Shown: positions 23,463 to 32,000 of the stretch, one piece after another
Numbering within the stretch: position 1 is the first letter of the stretch
Layout: every line of letters begins with the position of its first letter
Source: a virus
Length of the DNA stretch: 64,000 nt
IMG/VR virus record: IMGVR_UViG_3300028840_002847
Coordinates: 1-64,000 of that record
Reading direction: 5' to 3' (one strand)
Notes under the pieces: model-generated
What the model was told of the DNA's origin: nothing
Seen by the model: only the letters and a program-made list of their open reading frames with translations
Databases searched by the model: none
Made by a program: the position numbers and the translations under genes

Positions 23463-26048
23463 ATGGATTTAGCTCTTAAAAGAGAAGGCGACAAGACTGA
23501 CGTGTCGGTTTCTATTGTAATTCTCACCCTCAACAACCTCCCTTGCACTATCAATTGCTTGGACTCTATAGTAGAGACCCAGCCCGAAGGGATGGACCTC
23601 GAACTTATCATTATCGATAACGGCTCTACCGATGGAACAGTCCAATATCTCGAATATTTTGAAAATAAGATGATCGAGATAGACGGTCCTAAGGTTGAGC
23701 TTTCCTTTAATACCAAGAATCACGGCTTTGCAGGCGGCTGTAACCTAGGGTATAAACTCTCGACTAAGGACATTGTCGTATTCCTCAACAACGACACTAT
23801 CGTAACTCCTAACTGGCTTGAGGAATTGATTATCCCCTTAATGTACTGTCCGGAAGCTGCCTTTGTCGCCTCCGTCAGTAACTTCGCCGGCGGAGCTCAA
23901 CAGATCAATACTAATTATAATGGTCGAGCTGAGATGCTCGCCTTTGCCGCGAAGCACCTCCAAGAGTACAACCGCCAGACTATCTCCGTGGGAATGGTTA
24001 CCGGCTTGAGCATGGCGGCCCGGCGTGATGTCCTCGACAGGCTCGTAGGCTTCCACGTTCCAGAAGGGCAACTGTTTGACGAGCGCTTCTTCCCGGGTAT
24101 GTGGGAGGATAACGATATATGCTTGAGAGCTACACTATTAAACTACAGGTGTCTGGTATCTCTCGGCTCTTTCGTTCATCACGAAGGGTCACAGAGCTTT
24201 AAGTCTTTAGGGGCGAACGTACCCTCAGAAACCTTTAAGGTTAACCGACAGCGCTTCTATGACAAATGGCAAGAGCAGTTCCCTAGAGAGAATAAAGTTG
24301 TCGCAATGCTCCGGGTCAAGGACGGGATAATCCATATCGAGCGTTGCCTGTCCGGGCTTGAGAAGTGGGTTGACGAAATCGTTGTCCTCGATACCGGCAG
24401 CACGGACGGGACAAAAGGAATAATCGGCAACCACTTCCCAGAGCATGGCGGGAAAGTTGTAGACTTCGATTTTACCACGTTCAAAGACACTCCCCTGCAA
24501 GAGTTTGAAGAGCGTCAATTCCTCCTTGAGATGGCGCAAGAAAGAAACCCTACTTGGATTCTCCGCATTGATGTTGACGAGGTATTTGAAGACCGTATTA
24601 TTGAGAAACTCCCTCTCCTTCTCAATCCGATTAACCCTGAAATCCTCTGCTGGCAGTTCCCTATGAAAACTCTCTGGCGGGGAGAGGAAAAGTATCGCGC
24701 TGACGGGAACTGGGGGCAAATGTGCCCCTATGCTCTGTTCCGTCATATCCCGGGAAACGAGCTTCTAAATAATGAGCACCCTCAAGGCTTCCATATCCCC
24801 TCTATCCCTATCTTTGTAGCCCGGCATATAGGCTTCTGTAATGTTAATATGGTTCATTGGGGCTACTATCAATGGGAGGAAGTCAACCGGAAGTTTGCAT
24901 GGTACGGTGAAGTCGATACCGAGAAGCGTCAGGAAGATATAGGAGGGCGGGGAGACTATTCTCATCTCGTCGATGAACGGGCCTTGCGCTTGTATCCATA
25001 CCGGGAAAAGAACGGCATTAGCCTGCTCATGATGATGAAAGACGAGGAAGCGGCTGTCCTTGAGATTATAGAGTCGCTCCATATGATTGTGGACGAGATT
25101 GTGATTGTCCATACCGGGGAGGATATAAGCCGGGAGACTAAGGCTAAGTTTGAGCTTTATAACGTCTGGGTCTGTCCGTATAAATGGCAGGACAACTATG
25201 CCGTTGCCCGGAATTATGGAATAGTAAATTGCACCAAGCGCTGGATACTTCACCTCGACCCAGACGAAAGGATAGGGGAAAAACACAAGGGGATGATAAC
25301 AGGTCTAGTCGAGCAGGAAGCTAGCGGATTTATTTTTACGATCCTCAATTACATGGAAGACCCTAACGTAGTTCCTAAGCCGAAATGCCACGCTCAGGAC
25401 GCGGTAAGGTTGTTCTTGAATGACAGTAAACTGTATTATGCGAACATGGTCCATGAGACCCTCGATGATTCTATCCGGGCGCTTCCGGAATCCGACCCGG
25501 GAATAAAAAGAGCGCCTGTTATAATCCACCATTATGGCTATCTGCAGGACAAAGCCGCACTGGGTACCAAGTTAGAATATTACGCTAATCTTAATCGGAA
25601 GTGGATAAAAGAAACCCCAGAAGACCCGCGGCCCTACTACAACCTAGCTATCCATTACCTTGAGATAGGGAAGGAAGACGAAGCCCTCAATTATCTAGAG
25701 ATAGCCCGGGACCTCAACAATGAAAAAGAGTACGGACTCTGGCAAGTTAGCGCGGCCCTTAGCGCCGAGTACGGGAAAGCCTTTATAGGACATACCCTCG
25801 CAACGATAAAGGCGATCCCGCCTGACCACCCGTACCGAAAAGAGCTGATCGCGATTGTGAATTTCCTTAAAGGTAAGGTCAATGCGCCTATAAAGGTATT
25901 GGAGGAAAAAAATGGCTCAGGTAAGAGTAGAAGTTCACAATGCGAGGTGGTTCAAAGCCCTCCACACAGCGAGCAAGAAGGCGGTGGAGAAGGCGACGAA
26001 GCAAGCAAACAGGGAGTTCAAGAGGAACATAAATCTGAGGGACCATAG
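23463..26048 (+). CDS. Three-domain GT2-family glycosyltransferase
   Basis: The 861-residue protein contains three GT-A modules. The first (1-270) has IVILTLNN, IIDNGSTDGT, FLNNDT and MWEDNDICLR, like rhamnosyltransferases. The second (about 280-500) has VAMLRVKDG, VVLDTGSTDGT and ILRIDVDE. The third (about 515-740) has LLMMMKDEE, VHTGE and ILHLDPDERI. A TPR-like stretch (RPYYNLAIHYLEIG) follows. It probably builds or decorates a surface glycan on host or virion. It sits inside the head-tail gene order, so it looks inserted. The last about 45 residues overlap the next gene in another frame and are low-complexity. Confidence 0.85.
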   Translation: MDLALKREGDKTDVSVSIVILTLNNLPCTINCLDSIVETQPEGMDLELIIIDNGSTDGTVQYLEYFENKMIEIDGPKVELSFNTKNHGFAGGCNLGYKLSTKDIVVFLNNDTIVTPNWLEELIIPLMYCPEAAFVASVSNFAGGAQQINTNYNGRAEMLAFAAKHLQEYNRQTISVGMVTGLSMAARRDVLDRLVGFHVPEGQLFDERFFPGMWEDNDICLRATLLNYRCLVSLGSFVHHEGSQSFKSLGANVPSETFKVNRQRFYDKWQEQFPRENKVVAMLRVKDGIIHIERCLSGLEKWVDEIVVLDTGSTDGTKGIIGNHFPEHGGKVVDFDFTTFKDTPLQEFEERQFLLEMAQERNPTWILRIDVDEVFEDRIIEKLPLLLNPINPEILCWQFPMKTLWRGEEKYRADGNWGQMCPYALFRHIPGNELLNNEHPQGFHIPSIPIFVARHIGFCNVNMVHWGYYQWEEVNRKFAWYGEVDTEKRQEDIGGRGDYSHLVDERALRLYPYREKNGISLLMMMKDEEAAVLEIIESLHMIVDEIVIVHTGEDISRETKAKFELYNVWVCPYKWQDNYAVARNYGIVNCTKRWILHLDPDERIGEKHKGMITGLVEQEASGFIFTILNYMEDPNVVPKPKCHAQDAVRLFLNDSKLYYANMVHETLDDSIRALPESDPGIKRAPVIIHHYGYLQDKAALGTKLEYYANLNRKWIKETPEDPRPYYNLAIHYLEIGKEDEALNYLEIARDLNNEKEYGLWQVSAALSAEYGKAFIGHTLATIKAIPPDHPYRKELIAIVNFLKGKVNAPIKVLEEKNGSGKSRSSQCEVVQSPPHSEQEGGGEGDEASKQGVQEEHKSEGP

Positions 26049-26376
26049 TCCTGATGATTTGAGGGCAATGGGTCACCCTTATGCCGCCCGGAACCCGCAA
26101 AATATCCATGAGCCTCCTTGGCTCGTTCATCGGCAATCCGGGGACCTCCAAAAAGACATGATAAAAGTGGAAGTCTATGAGAACCCCGACGGCTATATTG
26201 GCAACTACGGATTTAGGGCTACCGAGAGGGCTATTTATATTGTAGGAGGAACAACTAAGATGGTGCCGAGAGATGTAGTTAGAGGGACTCTCGGCCAGCA
26301 CCGGGAAGCTCTATTAGATACAATGAGGGAAGTGCTTAAAGACCGGTTTGGCGGTTTAATATCATTGGGGGTATAA
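25912..26376 (+). CDS. Tail completion protein (HK97 gp10-like)
   Basis: The 154-residue protein, Lys/Arg-rich at the N-terminus, starts behind TTGGAGG inside the end of the glycosyltransferase gene (137-nt overlap). Size, charge and position before the tail terminator fit the gp10-like family. The strong ribosome binding site makes this start credible. Confidence 0.62.
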   Translation: MAQVRVEVHNARWFKALHTASKKAVEKATKQANREFKRNINLRDHSPDDLRAMGHPYAARNPQNIHEPPWLVHRQSGDLQKDMIKVEVYENPDGYIGNYGFRATERAIYIVGGTTKMVPRDVVRGTLGQHREALLDTMREVLKDRFGGLISLGV

Positions 26377-26377
26377 G

Positions 26378-26773
26378 ATGGCAGACTATAAAAATCTATG
26401 GAGGCGCACCTGCATCAACGATGCTCAGTTAAACGCTATCATCAAAGGGAGGGCTTACCCTCAGCACGTCTCGGCAGTTGATGGCCCGAAGTATCCCTGC
26501 GTATCCCTTCATGCGATTAATCGGGAGCCGGATAATAGTGCAAAGGGTATCAAGGATGGGGATTACCAGATGGATGCTTGGGCACCGATTGAAGACGATG
26601 CCGACGAAATCCAAGATTGCCTAGAGCGCTTATTCCACGAAGAAGTTATAACCGGCGAAGGTGTCCGGGTAAACTTTTGCCGTTCCCGGTCTCGCCATGA
26701 CGGGCTTTATCAGAGAGAGGATAATGTATTCCACAAGGTGAGTATGTGGATTGTAAAATGGAGCGAAACATGA
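26378..26773 (+). CDS. Tail terminator-like protein
   Basis: The 131-residue protein has a MDAWAPIEDDADEIQDCLERLF segment, typical of DUF3168-like tail terminator proteins. It follows the gp10-like gene as expected. Assignment is by size, order and this segment. Confidence 0.6.
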   Translation: MADYKNLWRRTCINDAQLNAIIKGRAYPQHVSAVDGPKYPCVSLHAINREPDNSAKGIKDGDYQMDAWAPIEDDADEIQDCLERLFHEEVITGEGVRVNFCRSRSRHDGLYQREDNVFHKVSMWIVKWSET

Positions 26774-27042
26774 AAAACAAACCCTTAAAGTTACCGGGAA
26801 GTCAAACAGAGTGGCTTTGCCCTTTTTGTCAGGCAGCGGGAAAGAATACTGTCCTCGGAATCCATTGCGGAGATACCCTCAGAATTAAATATAAAGAGTT
26901 GTATGTAGAGTTCGAGGGCGAGGGCCGTGTAGCTACTAATTGTAGGGCCTGCGCGGCACGGGTAGAAGCCTATAGTCAGAATTTTCAGTTGTATCAATCC
27001 TTTAAAGATGAGAGGCTGAAACAAAAGCAGAAAGACTCTTAA
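26770..27042 (+). CDS. Small zinc-finger protein in the tail cluster
   Basis: The 90-residue protein has CPFC (about residue 19), a distant HC, and CRAC (about 70). ATG 26770 overlaps the previous stop (ATGA). It resembles the small Com-type zinc proteins of some phages. Function is unknown. Confidence 0.65.
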   Translation: MKNKPLKLPGSQTEWLCPFCQAAGKNTVLGIHCGDTLRIKYKELYVEFEGEGRVATNCRACAARVEAYSQNFQLYQSFKDERLKQKQKDS

Positions 27043-27046
27043 CCGG

Positions 27047-27099
27047 ACGGAATCGCGTCCCTCCGGGCAGTATCAATTTTTTTAACCAGCTTGCAGACG
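27047..27099 (+). promoter_or_regulatory. Weak hairpin, T-run and possible promoter before the tail tube gene
   Basis: Inverted GGAC/GTCC and CCGG/CCGG segments are followed by seven T residues, and a TATGAT hexamer lies near 27099. The signals are modest, and either a terminator or a promoter is possible. Confidence 0.25.
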
Positions 27100-27156
27100 G
27101 TATGATGTCCGAGAGACACACGACACCGCGACAAGCACTGAAGGAGGTGAAGTGCC

Positions 27157-27729
27157 ATGGCTTGGAATATGCCGACTTATGACACTGATAACTATACCTT
27201 TGGTCCGTGTGTCGTGTATATCGGGAGTTGCGGAGTTACTCCGTCAACCGATTTGGGCGCGGTCAGAGGTAACACAGAAGTGGTGGTTTCTAAGGAAGTC
27301 CTTGAAATTAAGCAGGGCTCTCCGCAGGTAGTCACCAAACAGTATATTACGGCGCAGGGCGCACGTATCAGTTTTACCAGCCTTGAGGCTCTCGGTAAGT
27401 TGCAGAACTTGCTTTGGGGTCTTGGGCAGGGTGTTCAGACTGGTACCCCCGGCACCGGAACCGAAACCCTTGGCTATGGTGGAAGCGTCAACCTCGACGA
27501 GGTTGCGGTTATGCTCGTTCATGAGCTGCCGACTGGCACTACCCTTAAGCTCTGCTTCTGGCGCTGTCAGGGCAAGGCTGACCTTACTATGGCCTTTAAC
27601 GAAACCGGTGAAACCGGAATACCGATGGAGTTTGAAGCTCTCGACGGGACCACAGACTTTTATGGTCAGGCGATTGCTACCAGTTCCACGGAGCGGATTT
27701 TCCGCATTATCAAGATCAATGCTCCTTAA
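27157..27729 (+). CDS. Major tail tube protein
   Basis: The 190-residue protein is beta-rich with TLGYGGSVNLDEVAVMLVH, and comes just before the chaperone pair and tape measure, the standard position. Ribosome binding site GGAGGTGA. It polymerises around the tape measure to form the tail tube. Confidence 0.75.
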   Translation: MAWNMPTYDTDNYTFGPCVVYIGSCGVTPSTDLGAVRGNTEVVVSKEVLEIKQGSPQVVTKQYITAQGARISFTSLEALGKLQNLLWGLGQGVQTGTPGTGTETLGYGGSVNLDEVAVMLVHELPTGTTLKLCFWRCQGKADLTMAFNETGETGIPMEFEALDGTTDFYGQAIATSSTERIFRIIKINAP

Positions 27730-27756
27730 TCGGGGCTAACTGTCAGGAGGGACGCG

Positions 27757-28281
27757 ATGACGGACAAAAAGAAAGAACCTGAGGCTACTACCGGTGGCCC
27801 GGGAGTAGAGATGCAGGTAGAAAAGAAGCCGGTTGCCTTTGATGCTAAGGCAGTACAAGCGGCTCAGAAAGCCAAAGCCGAAGAGAGAGAAAAGACTCTA
27901 GAAGAACTGAGAGCCTTGCTCAATGTCGGCTACACGTTTACCACCGCCCGGGGACTAGAGGTAAAAGTTCCGCCGTTTACCGGGAAACACGAAAAGCTAG
28001 CTATCAAGGCTATGCTTGAATTCTTCGTAACCAACCCGGATATCCTCGACAAGATCGTTGCAGAGGCAACCGCAGGGAAGGTTACAGGTTCGTCTTTGGC
28101 CCGTCTGCTGTTTACTAATATAGATAAGGCTCATACCACGGCTCAGGAAGTTACAGCGGCCCTGCTTGATAAAGACCTCAAATGGGTTAATGACAACCTG
28201 ATGATTTCCGACCTCATAAAGGTAGCTAAGCCTTTTTTCGCCGTAGAGGTAGACGTGATCAAGGGACTGAAAAATCTGTAG
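27757..28281 (+). CDS. Tail assembly chaperone (gpG-like)
   Basis: The 174-residue protein is placed between tail tube and tape measure. Its helical core (KHEKLAIKAMLEFFVTNPDIL) fits gpG-type chaperones. An A5 run near its stop (28270-28274) probably allows a -1 frameshift into the next frame. Confidence 0.72.
   Translation: MTDKKKEPEATTGGPGVEMQVEKKPVAFDAKAVQAAQKAKAEEREKTLEELRALLNVGYTFTTARGLEVKVPPFTGKHEKLAIKAMLEFFVTNPDILDKIVAEATAGKVTGSSLARLLFTNIDKAHTTAQEVTAALLDKDLKWVNDNLMISDLIKVAKPFFAVEVDVIKGLKNL
28269..28275 (+). promoter_or_regulatory. Probable -1 frameshift site
   Basis: GAAAAAT lies four codons before the gpG-like stop. After a -1 slip the frame is open straight into the next gene, with no stop between. 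It is not a perfect XXXYYYZ heptamer. This is the conserved place for frameshifting in tail chaperone genes. Confidence 0.55.
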
Positions 28282-28301
28282 AGTCAGGCCCTCGAAAGGA
28301 C

Positions 28302-28598
28302 GTGTCCTTGTTTGACATTCAGGACAAGCTCATGTCTACCTATGGTTTATCGCTGGAAGAATCAATTAAGATTACTAATGAGCAAGCGGCAAGATTGCTA
28401 AAATCTGCCGAGTTTAGAGGATTTGATGAAATAGAGTTTCAGGCATCATTTATTGCTATAAAAGTAGGAGAGATGTTCACAGGTAAGAAAGCGAAATACG
28501 AGAAGCCGAAGTCAGTTAAAAAGATAGAAAAGCCGAAGGCTTTAACTGAAGGTGCTGTTTCGCGATTAGAGCAACTCTCAAAAGGGATGGTAATATGA
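28302..28598 (+). CDS. Tail assembly chaperone, T part of the frameshift fusion
   Basis: This frame can start at GTG 28302, but is more likely translated as the C-terminal part of a fused product reached by -1 slippage at 28270-28274. The encoded 98 residues are helical, then Lys-rich. Its end overlaps the next start (ATGA). Confidence 0.6.
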   Translation: MSLFDIQDKLMSTYGLSLEESIKITNEQAARLLKSAEFRGFDEIEFQASFIAIKVGEMFTGKKAKYEKPKSVKKIEKPKALTEGAVSRLEQLSKGMVI

Positions 28599-29008
28599 GA
28601 AATGAGATCGATTTAACGGCTCATGATTTTCTTATTACAGCTAAAGTGGAGGACTCCGAAGCACTAATAAAAGAAGCTAAGGAGTTGACCGAAAAGTATT
28701 TGAAGGCAGGCCCTAAAAGGCGCTGGCTTCTATCTACTCCAACCTACCGGGGACTGTATAGGCTCCCAGACTTTGTTAAAGCCTGTAAGGATTTCGGAAA
28801 GGTCCGTGATATAAATATTGAAGATATCCATATCACGTCCGGGGTATTGGTAGATGCTACTGTCATCATTACTGTCGACGGCACGTTAGCGAGGTTCAAG
28901 ATGAGCCTTGTGAAAGAAAAGGGAATGAGAGAGCCGGACTTAAAGGCACCCTTAAGGGTAAACGCTAAAACCGCTCCTCCTTTTATGTTTGTAAATGCCA
29001 GAGAATAG
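28595..29008 (+). CDS. Hypothetical tail-cluster protein
   Basis: The 137-residue alpha/beta protein lies between chaperones and tape measure and overlaps the previous stop. No family is recognised. It has two VDATVIITVDGTL-type beta strands. Confidence 0.6.
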   Translation: MRNEIDLTAHDFLITAKVEDSEALIKEAKELTEKYLKAGPKRRWLLSTPTYRGLYRLPDFVKACKDFGKVRDINIEDIHITSGVLVDATVIITVDGTLARFKMSLVKEKGMREPDLKAPLRVNAKTAPPFMFVNARE

Positions 29009-29030
29009 GTGACTCCGCAAGGAGTTCCTT

Positions 29031-32000
29031 ATGGCAGGCGACGATGTATTCGCAAAACTAATTGCTGTAATCGGTATCGAGGGTCTCGATGCCGTAGGCA
29101 AAGCCCTTAATAAATACGTTAAGGACCTCAAGGCTACCGGGAAAACTGCTGGGGACGAATTGGGAAAGCAGGAATCCCGCTACCAGAAATGGTCTAAAAA
29201 CGTTGCTAAGAGCGTCAATAGTAACGTAATGGCTTTCCGGACCGCGGGGAGATACCTCACGGTTATGGGGGGAGCCCTTACGGCTTTCTTCGCTAAGGGC
29301 GCAAAGGAATTTATAGCGTACGAAAAGGGTCTTGCCGAAGTCAGTACCATGCTTGCGGGTACTGGCGAACAGGTAGCCGGACAGATGGCTATCTATGATG
29401 AAGGGATAAGAAAGCTCTCCGTTTCCTTCAACCAATCTACCCAAACCCTCACCCGGGGATTGTATGATATCCTCTCTGCGTCCGTAGCCCCTGCGGAGGC
29501 CCTCGATGTATTAGCGACTTCCTCAATGGCAGCCACAGCGGGTTTAACTGATGTAAGGACCGCCGCCGATGCCGCAACCACAGTAATGAACTCCTACGCC
29601 ATGGCCGCGGATAATTCCGGCAAGGTGCAGGACACGCTCTGGGGAATTGTGCGGAGAGGGAAAGTAACCTACGAGCAGATAGCGACTACCATAGGAAAAG
29701 TAGCGTCTATTGGTGCCGTAGCAGGACTGTCTTTTGAAGAGATGGCGGCTTCTATCGCAACGGCAACCCGTGCCGGGGTGAGATATCGGATAGCTACAAC
29801 CGCCCTTAATGCTACTATCCTCTCTTTCCTCAAGGGATCCGACGAGTCAAAAGCTAAGGCCCGGGAGTTCGGGTTTGAGCTTGATGCGAATACCCTTAAG
29901 ACGATCGGTCTGTCCGGGGTTATCGAAAGACTTGCCGGAGCCAATGATGCTCACCGGAAAGCTACCGCCGCAGATATAGCGGTCCTTTTCCAGAACCGCC
30001 GGGCACTTAGGTTAGTCAATCCCCTGTTACAGCAGATGGAAGGTTTCCTCTACGACGTGACCTATATGAGTCACGCCGCCGGCAACTCTCTGGTCGCCTT
30101 CAATAAAATCGCCAAGACTATGGACTTTCAGTTAGGGCAGTTAAACAAAGCTCTAAACCTGTTGATGATAGAAGCTTTTGAGCCCCTCGCTCCGATCGTC
30201 GGCGGGATTGCTGATATATTGTTCAAGTTCATTGAGATGATGCGGCAGATACCTGAACCTATCAGGGCGGCTATCGTTATCTTTACAGCGCTGACAGGTG
30301 TTCTTTTAACCCTCTCTGGTCTAATCCTTTTAATGATTCCCGGCATAGCGATTCTGTTGCCTAAGCTCGCAGCCATAGGGATAGTAGTAGGTTCTATTGT
30401 GGGCGCCGCTACCATTATCACCGGGATAGCTGTTGCTATAAAAGGCTCGGGAGACGAAGCTCGAGATGCCGTTCCCGCGATAGAGAAGTATTCAGACACC
30501 CTCGACGACATTCAGGAAAAGTTTACCAACTATTTAGACTTTAAGACTTCGGTAACAGAGCTTATTGAGCGAATTAAGAGCCTCATGGCTACGGAATCAG
30601 AGCTAACCGCTCAAGGGAAAGATGCTACTTCTATATCCAGAAAATTAGAACAAGCTCTTGCCGAACTCGCCGATATTGCTCCAAATGTTGCCGAGGCTTT
30701 TGACGGGACTGCCGGCAGTATAGATGATATGGAAGCCGCGGCTGCCGATGCGATTGCTACTATCGAAAGACTGACTGAGGTGCAGGTAGAAGCCCAGCTA
30801 AACGCCGCCGAAGCGGAGAGAATTGCCGCAGGGAAAGAAGCTGAGGAAGCGGCTGCTAGGCTCTTAAAAGTAGAGCAAGACAAACTCCAAGCTTCTAAGA
30901 ATTGGCTTCGGTTTCAAAAAGAATCCGCGGGCATGATAGAAGAGTCTGAGTTTATCGTAAAGGGGATGGCTACCTCCTTGTCTAACGGGCTGACGATAGT
31001 TGAAGACCTTACCTATAATGCCGCCGAAGCCGCTGCTCATGCCAAGAAAGATTACGGGGAACTGTCTGCTTTAGAAGACGAGTTAACCGCAAAAAAAGAT
31101 ATTTATAATAAAGCCATAGCGAGGGAAGAGGCTTTACGGAAGAAGCTCGGGGAGTTGCGGGACGGGGAGTTGACAGACGCTCGCACCGCGGTTGATATTG
31201 CCGCCCAAGAGGTATTCTATAAGAAGGCTCTTATCGATTTTGAAAACGGAGTCGCTCAAGCTCGCGGTGAGACTATCCATACCCTCGACGAGTTACAGAA
31301 GAAGTATGAGGAAGCCCATGCTAAGGCAAAAGAAGTTTTCCTCGACGAGATGAAGGATAACGACGCCCGGCAGTCGGCTATGACGGCTCTAGGTGCCGCA
31401 TGGGAAGAATACAAGGAATCTTATGATGCTGCCTATGAAGCAGAAGAAGACCTCTTAGACGAAACAGTAGACCGGGAGATTGAACACTTTGGATTGCGGT
31501 TAGAAAATGCTGTAACCTACCTAAAGAAGAAGCTCGCCGCCGAAGAACTTAATGCCGCTCAGACTATGGCTATCCTTGACCGTATCTCTGTTTATGAGCA
31601 GGAAATTGCCGTCCAGCACGCCCAGATATGGATGGACGTAAATAATACGATTAAAGATTCCTATACCGACCTGCTTGTAGACTTGATGGATTTTAGCGGG
31701 GACGCTAGCGATATTTTTGACAACTTTGCGGATAAGATCGGGAATGCCTTTAAGGAAGGGTTTGCTAAGGCGTTGGTTGAGAAGTCGGGCTTTGACGATA
31801 TTTTTAAGGGCAACCTTCTGGATCTCGGTAGCTTTGTAGGCAATCTTGGAACGACTATCACAACTGTATTCAGCAATGTTTTTAATACGGCGGGCACCGC
31901 AGTCGAGAGTTTCGCTTCCTTGTTCACAGGTTCCAGTGTGGGCGGGGGAGGACTCTTTTCAGGCTTTGCGGGCGCGGGGGCAGATGCGGCTGTTAGCTTA

